Below are positions 34,821 to 42,786 of a DNA stretch of 50,328 nucleotides, piece by piece. The DNA comes from an uncultured Nostoc sp. (GTDB lineage Bacteria > Cyanobacteriota > Cyanobacteriia > Cyanobacteriales > Nostocaceae): contig NZ_CALMFY010000170.1 of NCBI RefSeq assembly GCF_937863485.1, forward strand, positions 1-50,328. The letters run 5' to 3'. How positions within the stretch are numbered: position 1 is the first letter of the stretch; each line of letters opens with the position of its first letter. The notes under the pieces were generated by a model. That model saw only the letters and a list, made by a program, of their open reading frames with translations. It was not told where the DNA came from and searched no databases. The position numbers and the translations under genes are program-made.

Positions 34821-36023
34821 ATGAAACTTTGTATTGTTACTCATAAAATAAAAAAAGGTGATGGTCAGGGGCGGGTAAACTATGAGGTTGCTAATGAAGC
34901 AATTCGTCGTGGTCATCAACTGACATTATTAGCTAGTGAAGTCGCACCTGAACTAGAAGACAATAACCAAGTTAATTGGATTAGAATTCCAGTCAAAGGT
35001 TATCCCACCGAATTTGTACGTAATTTCATATTTGCCCAAAAAAGTGCAGATTGGTTACGTCAACATCGCTCTAGCATTGATTTAGTTAAAGTCAACGGAG
35101 CAATTAATATGGCTGCGGCTGATGTAAATGCTGTACATTTTGTCCACAGTTCATGGTTGCGATCGCCTGTTCATATTTCCCGTAATCGCCGAGATTTATA
35201 TGGTTTTTACCAATGGCTGTTTACGGCTTTTAATGCTCGTTGGGAAAAACAGGCTTTCCAAAAAGCGCAGGTTGTTGTAGCGGTATCAGAAAAGGTAGCC
35301 CAGGAATTAGTGAATATTGGTGTGCCCCGTTCTCGGATTCGTGTAATTGTCAATGGCGTTGACTTAGAAGAATTTGCCCCTGGCCAAAGCAATCGCCAAA
35401 AGTTAGGTTTACCGGAGAATGTCACCCTAGCACTGTTCGCTGGAGATATTCGCACACCCAGAAAGAACTTAGATACAATACTGCACGCCTTGGTAAAAGT
35501 TCCCGATTTACATCTGGCGGTGGTGGGTCATTTAGAAGGTAGCCCCTTCCCGCAGTTAGCAGCCTCTTTGGGGTTAAATGAACGCGTGCATTTTGTGGGA
35601 TATCGCCGTGATATCCCCGAAATTATGCGAGCAGTAGATTTATTTGTTTTTCCTTCCCGATACGAAGCTTGCAGCCTCGTATTGTTAGAAGCACTTTCTT
35701 CAGGACTGCCAGTAATTACTGCCACAGCCACCGGGGGCGGAGAGTTGGTGACACCAGAATGTGGCATCGTCTTATCCGACTCAGATGATATTGATGCTTT
35801 GGCTGTGGCGCTGATGTCCTTGGTGAGCAATCGCGCCCTTATACAACAGATGGGCAAAGCTGCTCGTTCTGTGGCAGAACAACATAGCTGGACTACTATG
35901 GCACAAACTTATGTGGATCTATTTGAGGAGTTAAGCAAGAATGCGGAACACCGTTCTCATACCGACTTATCGCCGTCCACAAGACCTCTCACGCTGCCTT
36001 TTGGCGCTACAGGAGCAAACTAA
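34821..36023 (+). CDS. GT4-family glycosyltransferase overlapping the next gene
   Basis: A 400-residue GT-B enzyme. Donor site motifs in the C-terminal domain: LFAGDIRTPRKNLDTIL, HLEGSPFPQL, VFPSRYEACSLVLLEALSSG with Glu pair. The last ~28 residues (KNAEHRSHTDLSPSTRP...) run through the first 83 bp of the downstream GT2 gene in another frame and have no family look, so the original end was probably near the EEL sequence. The overlap contains the GT2 ribosome site and start, allowing translational coupling. Its 5' flank contains a CACAGAGATGCAGAGG repeat fragment. Confidence 0.88.
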   Translation: MKLCIVTHKIKKGDGQGRVNYEVANEAIRRGHQLTLLASEVAPELEDNNQVNWIRIPVKGYPTEFVRNFIFAQKSADWLRQHRSSIDLVKVNGAINMAAADVNAVHFVHSSWLRSPVHISRNRRDLYGFYQWLFTAFNARWEKQAFQKAQVVVAVSEKVAQELVNIGVPRSRIRVIVNGVDLEEFAPGQSNRQKLGLPENVTLALFAGDIRTPRKNLDTILHALVKVPDLHLAVVGHLEGSPFPQLAASLGLNERVHFVGYRRDIPEIMRAVDLFVFPSRYEACSLVLLEALSSGLPVITATATGGGELVTPECGIVLSDSDDIDALAVALMSLVSNRALIQQMGKAARSVAEQHSWTTMAQTYVDLFEELSKNAEHRSHTDLSPSTRPLTLPFGATGAN

Positions 36024-36870
36024 ACCAGTTGATCAGGTGATAGTAGTTGTGCGCGATACGGATGCAGAAACTTGGCAATTTTTCACCCAATTCAAAGCGG
36101 ACAACTTGCCACTGCATACTGTGAAAGTGACACAATCGGGGGTAGTAGCAGCCCTCAACGCCGGACTAGCAGCAGTCGAGGGCGATATTGTTTCCATTAC
36201 TGATGATGATGCTGCACCCCATCCAGATTGGTTAGAGCGCATCGCCGCTTACTTTACCTGTGATAGTCGCCTCGGCGGTCTGGGAGGGCGTGATTGGATA
36301 CACCACGGCAGCAAACTCGAAAACGAATCCCGCTTAGTAGTAGGACAGTTGCAGTGGTTTGGGCGAGTGATTGGCAACCATCATCTGGGAGTGGGAGAAC
36401 CCCGTGAAGTCGATGTTCTCAAGGGCGTAAACATGAGTTTTCGTCAAGAGGCAATCGGACAATTGCGCTTTGACGAGCGGATGCGCGGTACAGGAGCGCA
36501 AGTACACTTTGAAATGGCATTCACTCTGGCATTAAAGCGGGCTGGTTGGAAGATAATTTATGATCCTAACGTTGCTGTAGATCACTATCCGGCACAACGT
36601 TTTGATGAAGATCAGCGAAATAACTTTAATGAAATTGCCTTTATTAATTTAGTCCATAATGAAACCTTAGTTTTATTAGAGCATCTGCCATTTATCCGCC
36701 GGATTGTATTTTTGTTTTGGGCAGTATTCGTGGGTACATGCGATAGTTTGGGTTTCGTCCAATGGCTGAGATTTTTACCTAGCCAAGGGCAGTTGGCGGG
36801 TAAAAAATTGCTTGCATCCTGGCGTGGGCGTTGGCAAGGATATAAACAATTTGTAATTCATAATTCGTAA
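35941..36870 (+). CDS. Family 2 glycosyltransferase
   Basis: A 309-residue GT2 enzyme beginning MRNTVLIPTYRRPQDLSRCL with ITDDDAAPHPDW as the metal site and GVNMSFRQEAIG near the acceptor region. The start at 35941 is well supported: a GAGGAG ribosome site lies at 35925-35930, ten bases upstream, inside the previous gene, and the first beta strand follows directly. A hydrophobic segment (IVFLFWAVFVGTCDSLGF) near residue 255-273 may attach it to the membrane. It overlaps the previous GT4 by 83 bp. Confidence 0.9.
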   Translation: MRNTVLIPTYRRPQDLSRCLLALQEQTKPVDQVIVVVRDTDAETWQFFTQFKADNLPLHTVKVTQSGVVAALNAGLAAVEGDIVSITDDDAAPHPDWLERIAAYFTCDSRLGGLGGRDWIHHGSKLENESRLVVGQLQWFGRVIGNHHLGVGEPREVDVLKGVNMSFRQEAIGQLRFDERMRGTGAQVHFEMAFTLALKRAGWKIIYDPNVAVDHYPAQRFDEDQRNNFNEIAFINLVHNETLVLLEHLPFIRRIVFLFWAVFVGTCDSLGFVQWLRFLPSQGQLAGKKLLASWRGRWQGYKQFVIHNS

Positions 36871-36949
36871 TTCAAAATGAATTCTATTTCTTCTTAGCTC
36901 TAGTTGCCAGCTTTGACTTGGCAATTAAGAGGATGTTTGTAAAGTATCT

Positions 36950-37058
36950 CTCGTTCCCATGCTCCGCATGGGAATGGCTGATTAGAGGCTCTGCCTCCAG
37001 TCAGACATTGAGTCAGAGCCTCAATAAATGCATTCCCTGGCTGGAGCCAGGGAACGAG
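36950..37058. repeat. 109-bp dispersed palindromic repeat with CTCGTTCCC ends
   Basis: Ends CTCGTTCCCA and complement GGGAACGAG, with inner stems CATGCTCCGCATG, AGAGGCTCTGCCTC and CTGGCTGGAGCCAG. This is a common repeat type of cyanobacterial genomes. A 63-codon frame crossing it is an artefact. It lies between two island genes. Confidence 0.75.
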
Positions 37059-37098
37059 TTGATCTGCCAAATTTATTTATGTTTACATGTAAAATTGA

Positions 37099-38553
37099 AT
37101 GAATTCTAAGCAGATACTTTTCAATAGTTTTTTACAAGAAAACTATTCTCCCGAAGAGCGATCGCTACAGGGTTGGATGGCGATCGCAGGTTTTGTATTA
37201 CTGACTGTAGTTTGCTATTTTGCTGGTGCTACTGCCGCATTGCGCCTAATTTATCCGGTGACAGCTTTAGTAGTAGCTGTGTTTTTATACTTGCGGCATC
37301 CCATTCTCTACATCAGCTTTACATGGTGGATCTGGTTTCTCACGCCTTTAGCTACCCGCTTAGTTGACTATCGGGTGGGCTGGGACTCTACTCGGCAAAT
37401 GCTCATAGCACCCTACTTAGTGGTTTTTGTAACTATAGCAACATTCTTCCGCCACTTTCCCCGCGCCTCTGGTCAAGGGGGCTTGCCGTTTGTTTTGGCT
37501 TTTATCGGAGTGTTCTATGGCTTTCTAGTCGGTCTGATTTACAATCCACCTATCCCTGTTGCACGCGGATTGATGGATTGGCTCAGTCCGATCATCTTCG
37601 CTTTTCACTTATTTATTAACTGGCGAGATTATCCCAGCTATCGCCAGAACATTCAGCGAACATTTCTCTGGTGTGTGTTGATTTTAGGAACTTATGGCGT
37701 ATATCAATTTGTGGTAGCTCCTGAGTGGGACAGGTATTGGCTCATCCAATCAAAACTATTCATGAGTGCTGGAAATCCTGTACCTTTTGGGATGCGGGTC
37801 TGGAGTACGTTGCACTCAGTTGGCCCCTTTGGTTCAGTCATGCAAGCTGGTTTACTGTTGTTATTTACAAGTTCGGGGAATTTAATTTTTCCGGCTTCAG
37901 CTGTTGGTTATTTATCCTTTTTATTGACACAAGCGCGTACTAATTGGGGAGGCTGGTTATTTGGAGTAATTATGATTATGGGTTCAGTCAAGGCGCGGAT
38001 TCAAATGCGCTTAGTTACCATAATTGTAGTGATGGCAATTTGTGTTGTGCCATTGACAACTATCGAGCCAATTTCTGGGGTTTTAGCAGCGCGTTTGGAA
38101 ACTTTTTCTAATCTTCAAGAAGATGGCAGCTTTAAAGATAGATCGGGAACTTATGACAAAAACCTTGGTCTAGCTCTTTCTAATGGTCTAGGTAACGGAT
38201 TAGGAAATATCTGGAAGGTCAACGAAAAAACTGGTCAAATTGAAGTGGTGGTGATTGATAGTGGCATTTTAGATATGTTTTTCACCCTTGGTTGGTTTGG
38301 AGCCATCTTTTATATGGGTGGATTAATCTTGTTAATTATTAGTGTCAGTAGCTATGGTGAAGGTCGTTTTGATAGTTTTATCAGTGCTGCCCGCGCCATT
38401 GGTATCAGTTCTGCTACCCAGTTAGTTATCGGTAGCGGTATGTTAAGCGTGGCAGGGATGATTCTTTGGGGATTTTTAGCTATGGCTATGGCAGGACATA
38501 AATACTATAGCAATCCCAAGAACCCCAACTTCTCTAATAAGTCGGGGTTCTGA
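37099..38553 (+). CDS. O-antigen ligase/polymerase-like membrane protein
   Basis: A 484-residue polytopic protein with about ten to twelve hydrophobic helices (FVLLTVVCYFAGA, LIAPYLVVFVTIATF, FVLAFIGVFYGFLVGLIY, WLFGVIMIMGSV and others). A larger hydrophilic loop (EDGSFKDRSGTYDKN...) near 345-395 fits the periplasmic loop of Wzy/WaaL proteins. It probably polymerises repeat units or joins chains in the periplasm. The last 13 codons (NPKNPNFSNKSGF) overlap a dispersed AGAACCCC hairpin, so the C-terminal tail is repeat-derived. Confidence 0.82.
   Translation: MNSKQILFNSFLQENYSPEERSLQGWMAIAGFVLLTVVCYFAGATAALRLIYPVTALVVAVFLYLRHPILYISFTWWIWFLTPLATRLVDYRVGWDSTRQMLIAPYLVVFVTIATFFRHFPRASGQGGLPFVLAFIGVFYGFLVGLIYNPPIPVARGLMDWLSPIIFAFHLFINWRDYPSYRQNIQRTFLWCVLILGTYGVYQFVVAPEWDRYWLIQSKLFMSAGNPVPFGMRVWSTLHSVGPFGSVMQAGLLLLFTSSGNLIFPASAVGYLSFLLTQARTNWGGWLFGVIMIMGSVKARIQMRLVTIIVVMAICVVPLTTIEPISGVLAARLETFSNLQEDGSFKDRSGTYDKNLGLALSNGLGNGLGNIWKVNEKTGQIEVVVIDSGILDMFFTLGWFGAIFYMGGLILLIISVSSYGEGRFDSFISAARAIGISSATQLVIGSGMLSVAGMILWGFLAMAMAGHKYYSNPKNPNFSNKSGF
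38519..38551. terminator. AGAACCCC stem-loop overlapping the polymerase stop codon
   Basis: AGAACCCCAACTT pairs with AAGTCGGGGTTCT apart from one A-C mismatch, with a CTCTAAT loop. It resembles the stem at 28773-28805. A TTTT run lies just beyond the stop (GAGCTTTTC), so it could terminate transcription. Confidence 0.5.
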
Positions 38554-38611
38554 GCTTTTCAAGTTTGTTAAAAAACAAAATCTTACAACTTAAATCAGAC
38601 TGATATAAATT

Positions 38612-39733
38612 ATGAAAGCAATTATTGTAATGCCACTAGCCGAGCAACGAGGCGGTGGTGAAATGATGCTTTGGGATTTAGTGCAACAAGGACGTAATGC
38701 TGGTGTCGAGTGGCTAGTAATATTTTTAGAAGACGGCCCGATGGTAGAAGAAGTAAAGTCCCTCGGTATTGATGCGCGAGTTGTAGAAAGTGGACGTTTA
38801 CGCCAAATCCACCGTTTTATTGGCGCTGTTTTGCGGATAGCTGCGATCGCCCGCCGCGAACGTGCAGATATAATTGTCAATTGGATGTGGATTACGCATA
38901 TATCTGGAGGTTTGGCAGCAATACTGGCGGGGTTGCCTGCTGTGTGGTATCAACTAGAAGTGCCTAGTGACAAGACTTGGTTGGTGCGAATCGCTACTTT
39001 AATCCCAGCCCAGGCAATTATCACCCTCTCCCAAGATGGCAAGCAAGCACAGGCAGAAATTTGGCCCCACAGACCAACACCCTTGGTTTATCCTGGTGTC
39101 GCATTAGACCGATTTGAGCCTGATGCTTTGCCTTCTCCTGAAGAAGCACGGCGGAAGCTAGGCTTACCTTTAAACGGGCCGTTGATTGGAATTGTTGGCC
39201 GATTGCAACGATGGAAAGGAATGCACGTATTGGTGCAAGCAATGCCCAAAATTTTACAGAAGTATCCTGATGCCCATTGTGTAGTAATTGGCGGTAAGCA
39301 CGATTTAGAACCAGATTATGAGGACTTTTTAAAAGCAGAAATTGCCGCCTTGGACTTGAAAGAGCAAGTAATTATGGCTGGGCTACAGCGTAATATCCCG
39401 GAGTGGGTGCAGGCGATGGATGTATTTGTTCATGCATCAGATAAAGAGCCGTTTGGAATTGTGATTATTGAGGCGATGGCGCTGGGTAAACCTGTGATTG
39501 CTGGCAATGCAGGCGGCCCGACAGAGATTATTACCGATGGGATGAATGGACTATTAACACCTTATGGCGATGCGGAGAAATTAGCGATCGCAATTCTCCG
39601 CTATCTTGACGAGCAAGAATTTGCCCAGAGTGCGGGAATAGCTGCCAGGCAACGCGCCCTCGATTTCTCAACGCAGAATTATGCCCAAAACTTTATTAGT
39701 GCAATTCGTTCTGCGATACCGAGTGTTTCATAG
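38612..39733 (+). CDS. GT4-family glycosyltransferase
   Basis: A 373-residue GT-B enzyme. N-terminus MKAIIVMPLAEQRGGGEMML contains the donor glycine loop. C-terminal features: IGIVGRLQRWKGMHVLVQAM, VIGGKHDLEPDY, VHASDKEPFGIVIIEAMALGKPV with both Glu of EX7E, and AGNAGGPTEII. All expected catalytic features are present. It is the last glycosyltransferase of the island, 58 bp after the polymerase-like gene, and is followed after about 120 bp by the GMC oxidoreductase. Confidence 0.92.
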   Translation: MKAIIVMPLAEQRGGGEMMLWDLVQQGRNAGVEWLVIFLEDGPMVEEVKSLGIDARVVESGRLRQIHRFIGAVLRIAAIARRERADIIVNWMWITHISGGLAAILAGLPAVWYQLEVPSDKTWLVRIATLIPAQAIITLSQDGKQAQAEIWPHRPTPLVYPGVALDRFEPDALPSPEEARRKLGLPLNGPLIGIVGRLQRWKGMHVLVQAMPKILQKYPDAHCVVIGGKHDLEPDYEDFLKAEIAALDLKEQVIMAGLQRNIPEWVQAMDVFVHASDKEPFGIVIIEAMALGKPVIAGNAGGPTEIITDGMNGLLTPYGDAEKLAIAILRYLDEQEFAQSAGIAARQRALDFSTQNYAQNFISAIRSAIPSVS

Positions 39734-39854
39734 GCTGAATGAAACAGTAAACTTATTGCAAAAGTCAATTTTATGAAAATGAAACCACAGATTTACATCA
39801 TATATGTGCATCTGTGGTTAAAAATAATAAATCAGATTAAAAGGAATTAAATTA

Positions 39855-41504
39855 ATGTTGATTGATAGCCAAAAATTGCCAATAAATGAAGTTATAAATA
39901 CCGAAGTTTGTATAGTTGGCGCTGGCCCAGCCGGAATTACACTGGCACGAGAACTAATTGGGCAAGACTTTCGCGTTTGCTTACTAGAAAGCGGTGATCT
40001 GGAATTTAATCAAGAGACTGCATCTCTTGGTCAGGGTGAAACTGTTGGAGATCCTTTTCCACCACTGCAAGATATGCGTCATCGTCAATTTGGTGGACTA
40101 GCTAATGTCTGGAATATTGAAATCAATAAAAATCAACTTGGTCTGAGACATGTACCATTAGACGAAATAGATTTTGAAAAACGAGATTGGGTTCCATACA
40201 GTGGCTGGCCTTTTAGTAAATCTCACCTGAATCCATTTTATGAGCGTGCTCAAGCAGTCTGTAAACTCGGTTCTTTTGCTTATGAAGCTGAGGCTTGGGA
40301 AAATGCTCAATCTCCTCGGACACATTTCACAAGTGACCGAGTTACTACCAGTATGTTTCAGTTTGGTCCCCGTGATATTTTCACCAATGAATATCGCCAC
40401 CAAATCAATCAATCTCTTAATATCAGCACATTCCTGAACGCCAACGTGGTAGAAATTGAGGCAGATGAAACAGCCCAAACAGTGAAACGCGTACAAGTAG
40501 CTTGTTTATCAGGTAAGAAATTTTGGGTTACTGCAAAAATCTTTATTTTAGCCACAGGTGGTATTGAAAATGCACGTTTACTTTTGCTATCGAACCGGAT
40601 TCACAAGAATGGATTGGGGAATCAAAACGATTTAGTGGGTAGGTTCTTTATGGATCATCCTTTTATCCATTGTGGTATGCTTGTTCCGCAAAATCGCAAA
40701 ATCTTCAATTCGATGGCTTTGTATGACTTACGCCGGGTGAATAATGTCACAGTGATGGGAAAATTTGCCCTGACGCAAGAAATTATGCACCGCGAAAAAT
40801 TACTAAATATGACCGCGTTGTTATATCCTAGAGATGAAAAATTTAGATCAGCAGCAAAGGCTTCTGCGAGAATTTTGTTCTCTTCAGTTCGGCACAAGCA
40901 GTTACCTAAGAATGTTCTTCAACATTTGCAAAATGTGATTACAAACCTTGATGAGCTTGTCGCTGATTGGTATAAGTATAATGTCAAAAAAGAATATTTG
41001 TTCCCTGATTTGAGTCATGGTGGATGGTCTGACCATGAAAGTAATGAACAGAAATATACAAAGTTTGAAGTTCTCAGCCAAACTGAACAAACCCCAAATC
41101 CAGATAATCGGGTGACACTTAGTACTCAAGTAGATAAGCTTGGTTGTCCTCAAGCAAAATTAATTAATCATTGGGGCGAAATAGATATTTGCAGTGTAAA
41201 GCGATCGCAGCTAATATTTGCACAAGAGTTTGCTAGTGCAGGTCTGGGTGAGTTACAGATTGAATTAGATGGAGATCGTCCAGTTGCTTCGCTGAGTACC
41301 CATCACAATATGGGAACAACGCGTATGCATCATGACCCAAAACAGGGAGTAGTAGATGCAAATTGTCAAGTTCACGGCATCTCTAATTTATTCATCGCAG
41401 GTAGCTCTGTTTTCCCTACAGGAGGCTATGCTAATCCGACGCTCACCATTGTTGCTTTGGCAATTCGATTGGCAGACCATGTGAAAGCACAATTGTGTCA
41501 CTAA
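39855..41504 (+). CDS. GMC-family FAD-dependent oxidoreductase
   Basis: A 549-residue flavoprotein. FAD-binding motif VCIVGAGPAGITLARELI at 18-35, FGGLANVWN region, ATGGIENARLLL strand, and the C-terminal GMC block HHNMGTTRMH ... LFIAGSSVFPTGGYANPTLT with the catalytic His. GMC enzymes oxidise alcohols, aldoses or polyols. In the island it may oxidise a sugar residue or nucleotide sugar; this is inference. It is the last gene on the plus strand of the island. Anabaena PCC 7120 probably has a similar gene at its HEP island end. Confidence 0.86.
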   Translation: MLIDSQKLPINEVINTEVCIVGAGPAGITLARELIGQDFRVCLLESGDLEFNQETASLGQGETVGDPFPPLQDMRHRQFGGLANVWNIEINKNQLGLRHVPLDEIDFEKRDWVPYSGWPFSKSHLNPFYERAQAVCKLGSFAYEAEAWENAQSPRTHFTSDRVTTSMFQFGPRDIFTNEYRHQINQSLNISTFLNANVVEIEADETAQTVKRVQVACLSGKKFWVTAKIFILATGGIENARLLLLSNRIHKNGLGNQNDLVGRFFMDHPFIHCGMLVPQNRKIFNSMALYDLRRVNNVTVMGKFALTQEIMHREKLLNMTALLYPRDEKFRSAAKASARILFSSVRHKQLPKNVLQHLQNVITNLDELVADWYKYNVKKEYLFPDLSHGGWSDHESNEQKYTKFEVLSQTEQTPNPDNRVTLSTQVDKLGCPQAKLINHWGEIDICSVKRSQLIFAQEFASAGLGELQIELDGDRPVASLSTHHNMGTTRMHHDPKQGVVDANCQVHGISNLFIAGSSVFPTGGYANPTLTIVALAIRLADHVKAQLCH

Positions 41505-41679
41505 GTACAACTTTGCATAAAATCGTCACGGTTTTAAACGTAGTGATCGCCTGAGCGCACATCACTACATTACAGTACCTGCACCGATGCCAAGCCTTTT
41601 TCTACTACCTCCAGCCAGCAAAAAATGACTTTTTACTGGTCTATTGCTGGATTTGAAGATAAAAATTGATTTTTCTTTC

Positions 41680-41717
41680 ACCAAAAGTCCTTCAACCCCA
41701 GTTGAAGGACTTTTGGT
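41680..41717. terminator. Perfect 17-bp stem-loop after the GMC gene
   Basis: ACCAAAAGTCCTTCAAC and GTTGAAGGACTTTTGGT are exact complements with a CCCA loop. It lies 176 bp after the GMC stop, inside the false 5' extension of the PIN frame. No T run follows on either strand, so it may be a dispersed palindrome rather than a typical terminator. Confidence 0.5.
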
Positions 41718-41820
41718 AGGATACTTGCTGTCAAGGTTTGTTTCGCTCATTTCGTACATTGCGTTCATTTTGAATAAGAGCTATTATGAGGTGAATGATA
41801 ATTGCAATCCATATTTTCGT

Positions 41821-42276
41821 ATGGACTCAGAATGGATTAGAAACGTTTTAAAAAATCGTCCTGATCTTACGCTTGAGAAGCTTACCAGAACTAAAAATCT
41901 GATGAATAGCCATGTCCGAGATTGTCTCGTTACAGGTTATGAAGCACTGATCGCAGGTTTACAACTTCTAGATCCAGATGATCGCCATGTCCTCGCAGCA
42001 GCGATTCGTTGTAATGCAAGTATTATAGTCACTTTTAACCTTAAAGATTTTCCGGCTCAAGCTCTTTCACTATATGGTATTGAGTCCCAGCATCCAGATG
42101 ATTTCATTCTGCATCTGATTGACCTTAACCCAACAGAAATTTGCAAAGTGGTAAAGAGGCACAGAAGTAGTCTTAAGAATCCCCCTAAGACATCTGAAGA
42201 GTACTTGGAATCGCTTTTAAGGCAGGGACTACCACAATCAGTTACTGCTCTACAAGATTTTTGCTATGACATTTAA
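41821..42276 (+). pseudogene. PIN-domain protein, 5'-truncated
   Basis: From MDSEWIRNVL the frame matches PIN nucleases of the DPDDRHVLAAAI type: a VTGYEALI helix, DPDDRHVLAAAIRCNASIIVTFNLKDFP, then YGIESQHPDDFI. The acidic residues in the middle are intact, but the N-terminal strand with the first catalytic Asp (normally VLxDANVLY-like) is missing; upstream codons from TTG at 41644 encode a hairpin and junk sequence. PIN proteins are often VapC-like toxins; no antitoxin gene is seen. Part of its 3' region is repeated at 44329-44355. Confidence 0.75.
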
Positions 42277-42681
42277 TAGAAATCTACTGAGATTATGAGA
42301 AATAAAGTATTTTAAAATACTATTGTTATCTTACTTTTTCAAAAGAGCGTAATTAGCCCCAGATGGACAAAATTTGTGTGAAGCACTGGCTAGATGAACC
42401 TCTTGTAAAAATATTGCCAAAAAATCTACAAGGATTTCTCTTAAACCCTTGTAAAAACTTGATTGCAAATTTTCGGACAGGTCTATTTATCCTTCTTTTT
42501 TGAATGCTTGATCTGCCGCCCTACCGATCGCCCTGGCAGAAGTGAAGCACGAGTCCAAAAACGCCGCCTAAAAGCTTACCTCTTAATGAAAAAACCTCGG
42601 CATCAATAGGAGCAAGCAATTGTAAACTGTTTAACCACAAGTGTTTCAGCTTTTATTAGTGCCATTCAGTGCGAAAACACC
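42277..42681. other. Intergenic region with a 3' relic of the SDR gene
   Basis: The perfect palindrome AGTATTTTAAAATACT lies at 42306-42321. The block 42414-42511 is described separately: it matches the 3' end and terminator of the SDR gene at 44701. The remaining sequence down to the MITE has no recognisable gene. Confidence 0.55.
42414..42511 (-). pseudogene. Relic of SDR gene 3' end and terminator
   Basis: These 98 bp align without gaps to 44628-44725, which contain the last nine codons and terminator of the SDR gene. In the minus frame the relic codes AADQAFKKEG-stop against AVQVFKKEA-stop. The ACAAGGATTT stem has one mismatch here. Nothing of the rest of an SDR is visible upstream, where a short unique sequence follows. 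Confidence 0.7.
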
Positions 42682-42786
42682 CTACTACGTCACGGCGGAA
42701 ATAGAGCAACCATTTAAAAACCTTAAAAAGCCCATTCCGTAATACTTTTGACTTTTGAATGCGTGACTTCCGCCTTGCGGTACTAG
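42682..42786. mobile_element. CTAG-bordered MITE, copy D (inverted)
   Basis: Reading on the minus strand it starts CTAG TACCGCAAGGCGGAAGTC and ends CCGCCGTGACGTA then GTAG. The core (42686-42782) is 97 bp. The left CTAG (42783-42786) contains the TAG stop of the MFS gene, so insertion occurred exactly at a stop codon. Confidence 0.8.

Noticed and set aside
36918..37109. 63-codon frame between GT2 and polymerase
   Set aside because: It is the translation of a dispersed CTCGTTCCC palindromic repeat.
41644..41820. N-terminal extension of the PIN frame from a TTG
   Set aside because: It runs through a perfect palindrome and lacks any PIN N-terminal strand.
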